In this document: positions 44,450-53,288 of the stretch, piece after piece | Layout: each line of letters opens with the position of its first letter | How positions within the stretch are numbered: the first letter of the stretch is position 1 | Assembly: GCF_001953975.1 (NCBI RefSeq) | Contig: NZ_MBEJ01000062.1 | Span: 61,082 to 125,081, forward strand | From: Mycobacterium sp. NS-7484 | GTDB lineage: Bacteria; Actinomycetota; Actinomycetes; Mycobacteriales; Mycobacteriaceae | DNA length: 64,000 bases | Reading direction: 5' to 3' | Made by a program: the position numbers and the translations under genes | Notes under the pieces: generated by a model | What the model saw: only the letters and a program-made list of their open reading frames with translations | Databases searched by the model: none | What the model was told of the DNA's origin: nothing

Positions 44450-45226
44450 ATGACTGACGCCCCATCAACCCCGACCAACACCACCCTGATCACCGGCGCT
44501 GCCAGCGGGATTGGCGCGGCCACCGCGTCCCTGCTGGCCCAGCGCGGCCACCGACTTGTGCTGGTCGACATCGACCAGCACCGTCTGGAACGGGTGGCCG
44601 ACGACGTTCGAGCCGCCGGCGGTCAGGCGGTCACCGTCGTCGGCGATGTATCGCACGAACCTGCGGCCGCGGACGCACTCGCCGCGGGGTATGAAAAGTT
44701 CGGCGTGATCGACGGCCTGGTCACCTCCGCGGCCGTGATGATCTCCAAACCGTTGACCGAGACCACACTCGACGACTGGAACACGCTGCAGTCGGTCAAT
44801 GTGACGGGCGTGTTCCTGATCTGCCGCGAGTTCGTGCGCCGTCTCACCGACATCGGCCGGCCAGGTTCGATCGTCAATCTGTCGTCGATCTCCGGCACGG
44901 TCGCGCTGCCGAATCAAGCCGCCTACTGCGCATCGAAAGGCGCTGTGGCGCAGCTGACCCGGCAGATCGCCGTCGAATATGCCGGACGCGGAATCCGTGC
45001 CAACGTGGTGAGTCCCGGCACCGTGGAGACCGCGCAGCTCGCGACCTACCTCGGGTCACAACCCGACCCCGACGCGGCCCGTCAAGCGCTCTATGCGGCG
45101 CACCCGATCGGGCGCGTCGCCGAAGCGCGCGAGGTGGCCTCCACCATCGCCTTCCTGCTGGGATCGGACTCCAGCTTCGTCACCGGCGCGGCCCTGGCCG
45201 TCGACGGCGGCTACACCAGCGTCTGA
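44450..45226 (+). CDS. Short-chain dehydrogenase/reductase
   Basis: A 258 aa classical SDR. Seen: the cofactor motif TGAASGIGAA near residue 15, an acidic residue after strand 2 (VDID) favouring NAD, the catalytic set Ser in SSISG, Tyr in AAYCASKGA and Lys three residues on, and the C-terminal VDGGYTSV. It is the first gene of the operon encoding the ABC importer, so it probably oxidises the imported sugar or polyol or its derivative. The ATG at 44450 lies behind the palindromic operator. Substrate is not resolved by sequence. Confidence 0.92.
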   Translation: MTDAPSTPTNTTLITGAASGIGAATASLLAQRGHRLVLVDIDQHRLERVADDVRAAGGQAVTVVGDVSHEPAAADALAAGYEKFGVIDGLVTSAAVMISKPLTETTLDDWNTLQSVNVTGVFLICREFVRRLTDIGRPGSIVNLSSISGTVALPNQAAYCASKGAVAQLTRQIAVEYAGRGIRANVVSPGTVETAQLATYLGSQPDPDAARQALYAAHPIGRVAEAREVASTIAFLLGSDSSFVTGAALAVDGGYTSV

Positions 45227-45266
45227 CCGAACACTGCCCAGCACAATGCCTTTCGAGGAGCCGACC

Positions 45267-46298
45267 ATGTCATCTCTGATGTCGAAAGCCGGGCCGGACA
45301 ATCGGTTGCCGCCCGGCCCGACGCTGTTACACCGCATCCGCACCGACCGATTCATGCCGATCTGGCTGCTCGCGATCGTCGTGTTTGTGATCAGCCCGCT
45401 GATCGCGCCAGGCAGTGTGACGCCATCAGCGCTCACCGCGATGCTGCCCTTCGCCGGTGTCATGGCGATCGCCGCGCTGGGACAAACCCTGGTGATCACC
45501 CACGGCGGCATCGACCTGTCAGTGCCCGGCGTGATGGCGATATCCGCCGTCTGCGTCACCAAGCTCGCCCAGGGCGGGGAGCTGCCCACGCCGGCGTGTG
45601 TGCTGCTCGGCATCGCTGCAGGGGCTCTGTCCGGTTTGGTGATCGGCGTTGCAGTGGTGCGGTTTTCAGTTGCCGCCTTCGTGGCGTCGCTGGCGGTGAA
45701 CTCATTGCTCACCGGCCTGGTGCTGGTGGTGTCCGGTGGATTCCCGGGCACCGCCCATCCTGCCGTCAGCGCCTTCGCGGTCAGCTCCTTCGCCGGGGTT
45801 CCGACGCTGTTCCTGTTGGCAACGTTGCTGGTGGTGGTCGCCCACCTGGTGTTGAAGCAGAGCGTGGCGGGTCGCCGGTTCATCGCCGTCGGCGCCGGCG
45901 TGCCGTCCGCGCGCATCGCAGGTATTCACACTTCCATCCACGGGGTGATGGCCTACGTGTTGGCCGGGACTGCCTACGCGGCCGCCGGCATGCTGCTCGC
46001 CGCCTACCTGCGCACGCCCGATTTACAGCTGGGCCAGAGCTATCAGCTCACCACCATCGCCGCCGTCGTTCTCGGTGGCACGCTCCTGCGCGGCGGCATC
46101 TCATCGATCATCGCCACCGCCGTCGCCGCTCTGTTCCTCACCCAGCTGGGACAGGTGGTGCTGGCCGCCGGTGCATCGACGGCCATGCAGTTGCTCATCC
46201 AGGCCCTGGTGCTGGCTGCCGCCATCATCCTGCGCGGCGTGGACTGGCGGCGATTCGTCAGATTCCGCAATGAACCCGTCCACCCGCAAAAGCAGTGA
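45267..46298 (+). CDS. Sugar ABC transporter permease (RbsC-type)
   Basis: A 343 aa permease with about nine to ten hydrophobic helices and the family segments LGQTLVITHGGIDLSVPGVM and LGGTLLRGGISS. ATG 45267 has GAGGAG 6 bases upstream, which decides against an in-frame ATG at 45246. It is one of two permease domains of the system, the other being fused to the ATPase. It overlaps the binding-protein frame only if an upstream start is used there. Carries ribose-type (carbohydrate uptake class 2) substrates. Confidence 0.9.
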   Translation: MSSLMSKAGPDNRLPPGPTLLHRIRTDRFMPIWLLAIVVFVISPLIAPGSVTPSALTAMLPFAGVMAIAALGQTLVITHGGIDLSVPGVMAISAVCVTKLAQGGELPTPACVLLGIAAGALSGLVIGVAVVRFSVAAFVASLAVNSLLTGLVLVVSGGFPGTAHPAVSAFAVSSFAGVPTLFLLATLLVVVAHLVLKQSVAGRRFIAVGAGVPSARIAGIHTSIHGVMAYVLAGTAYAAAGMLLAAYLRTPDLQLGQSYQLTTIAAVVLGGTLLRGGISSIIATAVAALFLTQLGQVVLAAGASTAMQLLIQALVLAAAIILRGVDWRRFVRFRNEPVHPQKQ

Positions 46299-46315
46299 TT
46301 GACAGGAGTATTGGC

Positions 46316-47464
46316 GTGCCCGATCGAATCAAGGCAACAGTGGCGGCGGTGCTCGCGGGCCTCACGTTGACGTCCTGCGCCGGGGGGCCGTTCAGCGCGC
46401 CCGCAGCATTCGAGGTCGACCCCGTCTACCTCGACCCCGAACTGAGTGGCTCGGTCGATCAGCTCCGGCCGATCACCGACTTCTGCGGCGACCGGCCCAT
46501 CAAGGTCGCCCTCGCCGACGGTGTGGGTGACAACGCCTTCCGCAAGACCGCGCGTGCCGAGTTCGAGGACGAGGCCGCCAAGTGCCCAAATCTCGAAGTA
46601 CTGCCCTACGCCGACGGACAGAACAACCCGCAGAAGGCGATCAGCGACATCAAGGCGCTGGTCGCCCTCGGGGTGGACGCGCTGGTGGTGTTCCCCGACG
46701 CCGGGCCGGCTCTGATACCCACCTTGCGTGAGGCTTTCGAGGCCGGTGTGGCAGTCGTGCCCTACACCGCCAGCCCCGGCGGCACCCCCGGCGTCGACTA
46801 CACCACCTTCGTCGGGCACAACACCGTCACCGACGGCGCGAAATGGGCTGAATGGGTATGCAACGCACTGGGACCGAAAGGCGGCAATGCCATCTTCCTC
46901 GGCGGCACTCCGGGTAATGCGCAGAGCCTCAGCGAAATCCACGGCATCGAAGATGAGCTGGCCACCAACCCCGACTGCCGGAACGTCACCCTGCTCAACG
47001 ATCCGGGCGCGCCGATCGACACCGGCTGGAACCCCGCACAGACGCAGCGTGTCGTGTCCGGCCTACTGGCCAAGTACCCCAAGATCGACGCCGTCATCAC
47101 CGACTCCGGCGACAGTTCCCTCGGCGGTATCCGCGCATTCCTGCAAGCCGGCCGGCCGCTTCCGGTGTGGACGGCCAACGACAACAACGGTTTTGCGTGC
47201 GCCTACGTCGAGAACAAGCCGAAGCAGCCGCAGTTCCAGATCGTCGCCGTCACCTCGAGGACGTGGATCATCCGGCTCGCGTTGCGCAAGGCCGTCGCTG
47301 CCGCGCAGGACATTCCCGAGCCTGAGCCCGACATCGTCAACGTGCCGATCGTGATGAACTCACTGGATCCCGACCTCGACCCGACGTGCGATCCCGACCT
47401 GCCTGCCAGCGCCGTCACCTCCTCTCAGTTGAGCACCGACAAACTCGCGGAGATCTACCGATGA
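46316..47464 (+). CDS. Sugar-binding lipoprotein (RbsB-type)
   Basis: A 382 aa periplasmic-type binding protein fixed by a lipobox (LTLTSC, Cys21). Seen: type I fold with KVALADGVGDNAFRKTARAE at the N lobe, NPQKAISDIKALVALGVDAL, and AVITDSGDSSLGGIRAFLQA in the C lobe; two domains with the hinge of the ribose-binding family. Start GTG 46316 has AGGAG 8 bases upstream. The stop overlaps the ATPase-permease ATG by 4 bases. Extra Cys residues in the C lobe (CAYVENK, PTCDPDLP) may form a disulfide. The ligand is likely a sugar or small polyol or acid. Confidence 0.9.
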   Translation: MPDRIKATVAAVLAGLTLTSCAGGPFSAPAAFEVDPVYLDPELSGSVDQLRPITDFCGDRPIKVALADGVGDNAFRKTARAEFEDEAAKCPNLEVLPYADGQNNPQKAISDIKALVALGVDALVVFPDAGPALIPTLREAFEAGVAVVPYTASPGGTPGVDYTTFVGHNTVTDGAKWAEWVCNALGPKGGNAIFLGGTPGNAQSLSEIHGIEDELATNPDCRNVTLLNDPGAPIDTGWNPAQTQRVVSGLLAKYPKIDAVITDSGDSSLGGIRAFLQAGRPLPVWTANDNNGFACAYVENKPKQPQFQIVAVTSRTWIIRLALRKAVAAAQDIPEPEPDIVNVPIVMNSLDPDLDPTCDPDLPASAVTSSQLSTDKLAEIYR

Positions 47465-50013
47465 CCCACAACACCGCCGCACCCCAACGACGCGAGGAAG
47501 GGTCGAAGTCCTTGGCGCCCAAACCCCTTCGTGGACTGTCAGTTGCGGGCGTGACCAAGACCTTCCCCGGCGTCACGGCCCTGGACAGTGTGAGCTTCGA
47601 AGCCGTGCCCGGCGAAGTGCATGCCCTGGTCGGTGGCAACGGTGCCGGTAAGTCGACGCTCATGGCGGTCGCCTCAGGCGCCCTGGCGCCCGACTGCGGC
47701 ACCGTACGGATCGGCGACGACGAGCTCACCTCCGCCTCGCCCGTGGCCGCCAAGGAAGCCGGGCTGGCCATCGCCTACCAGATTCCGGCGATCCTGCCCG
47801 ATCTCACCGTGGCCGAGAACCTCGCGCTGGCAGTGCCGCCGAGCCTGCGGCCGCCGCTGCGCGATCTCGACGCCTGGGCCGCCGACAAACTCAAACCGAT
47901 GGGCATCCCCATCGACCCTTCGTTGCCTGCGGGTCAGGTCGGGCTGGCCGAGAAGCAGGCCATCGAGATCTGCGGTGCCCTCGCCTGCGAACCCAGCGTG
48001 CTGATTCTCGATGAGCCGACCGAGCCGTTCGCCGCCGCGGAGTCGGCGCGGCTCTTCGAACTCATCGGCGAGCTCACCGCATCCGGTGTGGCCGTCGTCT
48101 ACATCAGTCACCGCCTGCCCGATGTCTTCCGTCTCGCCGATCGGATAACGGTTCTGCGGGATGGGCGGATTCGCGGCCGGTTCGCCGCCGACGACGTCTC
48201 CGAGGCCGAGATCGTCACGCTGATCGCCGGGCGCACCGTGGAGGCACTGTTCCCCGATCGCAGCGATGACCTCGGCGAGCCCGCGGTGGTTATCTCCGAT
48301 TTCGGGTCCGTCGATTCCCCCGGCGTCACCACCACGATTCGCCGGCACGAGATCCTCGGGCTGGCCGGTGTTGAAGGCAACGGCCAGCGGGAATTCATCC
48401 GTGCGCTCGGCGGCGCGATCGCCTCCCACGGTGAGGTCAGCGTGGACGGTGGCCGGCTGCGCCTGTCCTCGCCGCGCGCCGCACGCGACAAGGGGATCAT
48501 CCTGATGCCGCAGGAGCGCGGCATCGAGGGCATCTCACCGATTCTGTCGGTGCGCGAGAATCTTTCCCTCGTCGCGTTGCCACGAGTGTCCCGGGCGGGT
48601 TTCGTCTCTCCGGCCATCGAACGTGAACTGGCCCAGGAACAGGTGGCCGAGTTGGGCGTGAAGACAGCGAGCATCGACACCGAGGTGGGCACGCTGTCGG
48701 GCGGCAACCAGCAGAAGGTGGTGCTGGGCCGGGCCCTGCTGTCTGCGCCGGAACTCCTGCTGTGCGACGAACCCACCCAAGGCATCGATGTCGGCGTGCG
48801 CTCCGAGATCTACCACCGTCTGCGGGACGTGGCCGATTCCGGAACTCCGGTCGTTGTGCTCAGCTCCGATGATGTGGAACTGGCCGGGTTGTGCGACCGC
48901 GTGCTGGTGTTCTCCCGCGGACACGTGGTCAAGGAGCTCGTCGGCGAGGAAGTGACCGAGCACGCCATCACCGCAGCATCATTGACGGCGGGCCGCGCCG
49001 ACGAGGAGGACGGCGCCGTCACCGCGCCTCGGTCCGGGCGGCCCAGCCGCTGGCAGCGCCTGCTCGCCAGCCAGCAGTCGCCGAGTTTGGTGTTGCTGGC
49101 GGCGATTCTCGCCCTGGGCGCGGTCACCACGGCAGTCAACGGCCGGTTCTTGTCCGAGTTCAACATCGCCAATGTGCTGATGCTCATGGCGCCGGTGTTG
49201 TTCCTGGCGGCCGGGCAGCTGATCGTGATGCTCACCGGCGGCATCGACCTCTCCGTGGGTCCGCTGAGCGGAACACTGGTGGTGGTCGCATCCTTCTTCA
49301 TCGTCGAGGGATACGGATTCGGCTGGTGGATACTGGGATTCGTCCTGATGTTCGGCCTTGCCGCCGGGGTCGGCCTCGCCAACGGCGCAATGGTCCGATA
49401 TTCCCGGGTGGTACCGGTCGTCGCGACGCTGATCACCTACACCGCGCTGCAGGGCTTGTCGCTGGTATGGCGTGACGCACCCGGCGGCGTCATCGCCCTC
49501 GACGTGGTCGAAGCTCTCAGCATGCGGGTGGGTCCATTCCCCATCGCGGTGATCATCGGCATCGCCGTCCTCGTCGGCTTCGAATTTGCCTCCCGCCGTA
49601 GTTTCTTCGGTCTACGGCTGCGCGCCTCGGGATCCGATGAGGCGGCAGCGCGCAAGCGTGGCGTCGGCGTCGATTCGGTACAGCTGCTCGCGTATCTGGC
49701 CAGCTCTGTGCTGACGGCCGTCGGTGCCCTGCTGTTGATGGCCCAGATCGGGGTGGGCGACCCCACGGCAGGCATCAGCTACACACTGACAGCCATCACC
49801 GCGGTGGTGCTCGGCGGTGCGTCGATCTTCGGCGGGCGAGGGAGTTTCGTCGGTGTGCTGTTCGGTGTCCTGCTGCTGCAGGTGATCAGCAACGCGACCA
49901 TCTTCCTCAAGCTTTCACAAGCCTGGCAGTACCTGCTGGTGGGCCTGATGGCGTTGGCGGCCACCGCGGCCTACGCCCGGGTACAGCGCACCACCGCGGG
50001 CACCGGGTCGTGA
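47461..50013 (+). CDS. Fused sugar ABC transporter ATPase-permease
   Basis: An 850 aa fusion of an RbsA-type double ATPase and an RbsC-type permease. Residues about 25-510 hold two nucleotide-binding domains: the first with Walker A GGNGAGKST at 58-66 and Walker B VLILDEPTEPF, but no clear LSGG signature (VGLAEKQAIEICGAL instead); the second with the degenerate Walker A (GVEGNGQREF) usual in this class and signature LSGGNQQKVVLG. From about 525 a permease follows with LTGGIDLSVGPLSG and LGGASIFGGRGSFVG. The ATG at 47461 overlaps the lipoprotein stop. With the separate permease it would form a heterodimeric channel. Confidence 0.93.
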   Translation: MTHNTAAPQRREEGSKSLAPKPLRGLSVAGVTKTFPGVTALDSVSFEAVPGEVHALVGGNGAGKSTLMAVASGALAPDCGTVRIGDDELTSASPVAAKEAGLAIAYQIPAILPDLTVAENLALAVPPSLRPPLRDLDAWAADKLKPMGIPIDPSLPAGQVGLAEKQAIEICGALACEPSVLILDEPTEPFAAAESARLFELIGELTASGVAVVYISHRLPDVFRLADRITVLRDGRIRGRFAADDVSEAEIVTLIAGRTVEALFPDRSDDLGEPAVVISDFGSVDSPGVTTTIRRHEILGLAGVEGNGQREFIRALGGAIASHGEVSVDGGRLRLSSPRAARDKGIILMPQERGIEGISPILSVRENLSLVALPRVSRAGFVSPAIERELAQEQVAELGVKTASIDTEVGTLSGGNQQKVVLGRALLSAPELLLCDEPTQGIDVGVRSEIYHRLRDVADSGTPVVVLSSDDVELAGLCDRVLVFSRGHVVKELVGEEVTEHAITAASLTAGRADEEDGAVTAPRSGRPSRWQRLLASQQSPSLVLLAAILALGAVTTAVNGRFLSEFNIANVLMLMAPVLFLAAGQLIVMLTGGIDLSVGPLSGTLVVVASFFIVEGYGFGWWILGFVLMFGLAAGVGLANGAMVRYSRVVPVVATLITYTALQGLSLVWRDAPGGVIALDVVEALSMRVGPFPIAVIIGIAVLVGFEFASRRSFFGLRLRASGSDEAAARKRGVGVDSVQLLAYLASSVLTAVGALLLMAQIGVGDPTAGISYTLTAITAVVLGGASIFGGRGSFVGVLFGVLLLQVISNATIFLKLSQAWQYLLVGLMALAATAAYARVQRTTAGTGS

Positions 50014-50014
50014 C

Positions 50015-50350
50015 ATGGTCTGGAGCCGTCGCGGGACCATCACGCACGCGTCCACCGATGCCGAGGAGTGGGGCTGGCGGGTGAAAGCGTTGTGCCGCCA
50101 GCGAGATCCGTCGATTTTCTTCCACCCCGACGGGGAACGCGGGAAGGCACGACGACGTCGTCAACTGGAAGCCAAACAGGTGTGCGCACAGTGCCCGGTC
50201 TTGCGGCAATGCCGCGAACATTCCCTGGCGTTCGAGGAACCGTTTGGGATCTGGGGCGGATTGACCGAGGAGGAACGCAGCCGGATGTTGCCACCACGCG
50301 CGGTGAACCTGCGCACGCATCGTGGCCACCAAGTCGAGAACCGCGGCTGA
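50015..50350 (+). CDS. WhiB-like iron-sulfur regulator
   Basis: A 111 aa Wbl protein, small enough to be complete. Seen: four cluster Cys at 27, 57, 60 and 66 (C-x29-C-x2-C-x5-C), the turn GIWGGLTEEER at 78-88 and a basic tail without an obvious AT hook, so it is not WhiB7. Such proteins sense redox or nitric oxide through a [4Fe-4S] cluster and work with the sigma factor. The ATG starts 2 bases after the transporter stop, so it is the last gene of the SDR-transporter operon. Its role there is unknown. Confidence 0.9.
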   Translation: MVWSRRGTITHASTDAEEWGWRVKALCRQRDPSIFFHPDGERGKARRRRQLEAKQVCAQCPVLRQCREHSLAFEEPFGIWGGLTEEERSRMLPPRAVNLRTHRGHQVENRG

Positions 50351-51154
50351 CTACCTGACCGTCCGCCCACTCGGCGTGACGAACTGCCAGCCGGCGGCCT
50401 GCATCGCGGGGATGGCAGCGGCGAAGCCGGCATGCGTGCCAGATGCGGGATGGTTCATGTGAGCGAGCACGATCGACCCGGGCGTGGCGTTCATGACGTT
50501 GGAGCGCACCGCGGCCGCCGACGCCGTCGCACCGTCGTCGGCGTTGACGCTGAATCCCAGTGGCTGTTCGCCGAGTTCATGCACGATCTCGACGCCCACG
50601 TCGTCGTAATGCGCGGTGCCGGGGCGGAACCACGTCGGCGCTTTGCCGGTCAACGCCGTCAACCGTTGATGATTACGCCAGACTTCATCGACCGCCTCAT
50701 CCGCCGAGCGGGTGCCGGCGATGCCGTAGGCCGAACGTCCGGTGACCGACAGCGGCACATGCCGGGTGCCGTGGTTGCCGATCTCGAACAACGGATTTCC
50801 CGCTAATTGCCTTGCCCGGTCTGGATTTCGGTCGATCCATTTCGAGTTGAACATCAGCACCGCCGGCACCCCGTTGCGTTGCAGGGTGTCCAGAAGTGCG
50901 TCATCGCAGGCACCGTCACAGGCATCGAAGGTGAGCGCGATCTGGCGGCCGGTCGCCACGAAGGATGTGGTGATTCCAGGTAACGCCATCCCCCACTGCG
51001 TCGGCACACGTCGCTTGTTGAGCACCGCGACGGACGGTGGGTCGACGGTGTTCGGGTCGGCGTGCGCGATAAACGCTCCGGCACGCAGCGCGTAGCCGGC
51101 GGTGAACGAACCGACCGCTGTCGCCGCCAGGAAGGCACGCCTGGTGATCACCAT
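50351..51154 (-). CDS. Exported polysaccharide deacetylase family protein
   Basis: A 267 aa NodB-fold deacetylase exported by the Tat system (ITRRAFLAATA at the N terminus). Seen: motif 1 in LTFDACDGACDD, motif 2 NHGTRHV with the metal His pair, and APTWFRPGTAHYDD as motif 3. These enzymes take acetyl groups off peptidoglycan sugars or other glycans at the cell surface. It converges on whiB with no gap (stops at 50350 and 50351), so the two mRNAs overlap at the end. A glycan in the cell wall is the likely substrate. Confidence 0.85.
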   Translation of the reverse strand: MVITRRAFLAATAVGSFTAGYALRAGAFIAHADPNTVDPPSVAVLNKRRVPTQWGMALPGITTSFVATGRQIALTFDACDGACDDALLDTLQRNGVPAVLMFNSKWIDRNPDRARQLAGNPLFEIGNHGTRHVPLSVTGRSAYGIAGTRSADEAVDEVWRNHQRLTALTGKAPTWFRPGTAHYDDVGVEIVHELGEQPLGFSVNADDGATASAAAVRSNVMNATPGSIVLAHMNHPASGTHAGFAAAIPAMQAAGWQFVTPSGRTVR

Positions 51155-51217
51155 CCGGACTGTAGGAGCGAATCTTTGTCGCAGCCCGTCTGTCAGCTGT
51201 GGGTTGGCTGGGGTCGC

Positions 51218-51775
51218 TCAATGTCCTTGCGACAGCACGAACAGTTCGGTACGCGCGCCGTTGCGCACCAGCAACACGGTCTCGCAGTCCGGCGGTGTGC
51301 CCCGGTAGTTGTCCGTCAGCACCTCGGCGCCGTCGACGGTTCTTGTGCTGACCGTCAGTTCCGTGCCCGCAGCGCAGTGGAATTGCGGATTCGCGGCGAA
51401 GTCCGTGGCGACGATCTCGTAATCGCAGGCGACACTCCGCAGCGCCGGGAAATCCGGGTTTGACTCTGCGAGGGCATGTTTCGCATTGTCAAAGCTTCCG
51501 TCGGTCGAATAGCGGCCCCGATAGAAATCCGCCCCGACGAACATCCGATCGACGGTCATTTTCTCGAAGGTGAAGCCATCCGGGATTTCGATGCCGCGAT
51601 GTTCCATTGCCTCGGCCGCCGTGGCGGCGTCGAGATCATGCGCACCGAGGGCGTCGTCGTTACCGAAGGAGAGCCCAAACACGACGACCGCAGCCACGAT
51701 CAACACACCGAACCCGCCCGCCAGCACCGCGAACGCGATCAACGCCACGATCCACCAGTTCGTCCCCCGCTTCAT
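51218..51775 (-). CDS. Single-pass membrane protein, unknown function
   Basis: A 185 aa protein with a basic N-terminal tip, one membrane helix (about residues 8-35) and an exported domain with four Cys (CDYE, FHCAAG, PDCETV in part) that may form a disulfide, and acidic helices (AHDLDAATAAEAMEHRGIEI). I recognise no family. ATG 51775 is chosen since it gives a clean membrane start; no strong ribosome site. It lies 19 bases after the LLM gene in the same direction and may be co-transcribed. Confidence 0.6.
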   Translation of the reverse strand: MKRGTNWWIVALIAFAVLAGGFGVLIVAAVVVFGLSFGNDDALGAHDLDAATAAEAMEHRGIEIPDGFTFEKMTVDRMFVGADFYRGRYSTDGSFDNAKHALAESNPDFPALRSVACDYEIVATDFAANPQFHCAAGTELTVSTRTVDGAEVLTDNYRGTPPDCETVLLVRNGARTELFVLSQGH

Positions 51776-51794
51776 CCGCTGAGATCGGCCCGGC

Positions 51795-52631
51795 TCAGTT
51801 TCCCGACTGATACGTCTGCACCTGCGCGGCGTAGTCGTCGAGCAGCCGAAGCGATTCGTCCTTGCCCACAGACGGCAGGAACAAGCCGAGTTGGCCGAAG
51901 CCGAGGTCCTCTGCGGCGTGCCAGTAATCAGGTTTGATCGGCGTTCCGAACATCGCCAACGGCACGTCATGGCCGGCACCGTCGCGCATCTGCGTGATAC
52001 GTGTAGCCAGCTCATGACGCGGGAGCGGATTCGAAATCCAGCCGGCGCCATGGCGAATCACGCGTTTGACCGTGGCGTTCGAATTGCCACCGATATAGAT
52101 CGGCGGATGAGGCTTATGGACCGGCTTGGGTCGGCAATAGGACGAATCGAAGTTGACGTAGGTGCCGTGGTATTCGGCGGGCTCGTTGGTCCACAGTGCC
52201 TTGACGGCCTCGATGCTCTCGTCGAGCCGGGCACCACGGGTCTTCGGATCCGTGCCGTGGTCGCGCATCTCCTCGAGGTTCCAGCCGGCGCCGACGCCGA
52301 ACACGAACCGCCCGCCGGAGATGAGGTCGATGCTGGCGGCTTCTTTGGCGGCGTGGATCGGATCGCGCTGAATCAGCAGAGCGACGCCGGTGAAGAGTTG
52401 GATGTGTGAGGTGACTGCCGCCGCGGCGGCAAGGGTGACGAAGGGATCGAGCGTGTTGTAGTACCACGCGGGCAGGTCGCCGCCCTCGGGGTATGGGGAT
52501 TCCCGACTCACCGGGATGTGACTGTGCTCGGCCACGATGAGTGACGCGAAACCGCGTTCCTCGATCGCCTGCGCCAAGGAGACGGGGTCGATGCTGTCGT
52601 CGTCGACGAAAGTGGATATCCCGAACTTCAT
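51795..52631 (-). CDS. LLM-class F420-dependent oxidoreductase
   Basis: A 278 aa luciferase-like TIM-barrel protein of the mycobacterial F420-dependent group. Seen: MKFGISTFVDDDSIDPVSLA at the N terminus, the SIDLISGGRFVFGVGAGWNL segment, the cofactor-phosphate loop type characteristic of the group, and GWISNPLPRHELATRI near the C terminus. Such proteins reduce or oxidise small molecules with F420. The ATG at 52631 overlaps the TetR stop as ATGA, so both are co-expressed; TetR may sense the substrate. The substrate is unknown. Confidence 0.87.
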   Translation of the reverse strand: MKFGISTFVDDDSIDPVSLAQAIEERGFASLIVAEHSHIPVSRESPYPEGGDLPAWYYNTLDPFVTLAAAAAVTSHIQLFTGVALLIQRDPIHAAKEAASIDLISGGRFVFGVGAGWNLEEMRDHGTDPKTRGARLDESIEAVKALWTNEPAEYHGTYVNFDSSYCRPKPVHKPHPPIYIGGNSNATVKRVIRHGAGWISNPLPRHELATRITQMRDGAGHDVPLAMFGTPIKPDYWHAAEDLGFGQLGLFLPSVGKDESLRLLDDYAAQVQTYQSGN

Positions 52632-53185
52632 TTTCTCGACGCTACTCGCGTCCGCAATCCGTCGAACACCACCGAGGTGACCCGCTCGGCCACGTCGTCG
52701 TTGTAACTCTGCATGGCCTGACAACCCACCAACAGCGCCTTGACGTCGGCGACCGTGACATCACTGCGCACCGTGCCGGCGTCCTGTCCAGCGGCCAGCA
52801 GATCCCCCAGCACGGAAAGATATTCGTCCTCGGCTTCGGGCACTACGGTTTTGACGTCGATCCCGAGGCCGGCGAGTGCGTCGACCAGTCCGCGGTCAGC
52901 TGCACCCCACTGCAGCACCATCGAGCGCAGGAACGTGAACAACGCGTCGGCGGCCGGTTCCTCGGCGAGCATGGTGCGCCCGTCGTCGACCACACCGCGG
53001 ATCCGGTCCGCGATCACGGCGCGGTACAGATCCTCTTTGGTCGGAAAGTGTCGGTACACGGTGCCCGCGCCGACCCCGGCCCGACGCGCAATCTCGTCGA
53101 TCGGCACCGACAGCCCATCTGCCGCGAATGTCTCGTAGGCGACCTCGAGCACCCGGGCCCGGTTTCGCGCCGCGTCCGCACGCAT
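52628..53185 (-). CDS. TetR-family repressor
   Basis: A 185 aa TetR protein: N-terminal helix-turn-helix (ARRAGVGAGTVYRHFPTKED, about residues 33-52) and a C-terminal helical ligand domain. It is divergent from the SDR gene at 53289; the 103 base gap contains a strong TTGACA/TATAGT promoter and an AACCGGAG inverted repeat, the likely operator. The stop overlaps the LLM gene, so repressor and LLM enzyme are one unit. It probably controls the SDR and itself. Confidence 0.92.
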   Translation of the reverse strand: MRADAARNRARVLEVAYETFAADGLSVPIDEIARRAGVGAGTVYRHFPTKEDLYRAVIADRIRGVVDDGRTMLAEEPAADALFTFLRSMVLQWGAADRGLVDALAGLGIDVKTVVPEAEDEYLSVLGDLLAAGQDAGTVRSDVTVADVKALLVGCQAMQSYNDDVAERVTSVVFDGLRTRVASRK

Positions 53186-53207
53186 CCGTCCTCACCTCAC
53201 ACAACCA

Positions 53208-53268
53208 TTGACAAACCGGGGCGGCCGTTCCGTATAGTCGGGACAAAACCGGAGAGTTCGCTCCGGTT
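53208..53268 (+). promoter_or_regulatory. Promoter and TetR operator before the SDR gene
   Basis: TTGACA (53208-53213), a 19 base spacer and TATAGT (53233-53238) form the best sigma-A-type promoter of the window. AACCGGAG (53247-53254) and CTCCGGTT (53261-53268), 6 base spacer, form an inverted repeat over the probable start of transcription, a typical TetR operator place. Confidence 0.75.
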
Positions 53269-53288
53269 AGTCCCTTCAGGAGTCTCTC

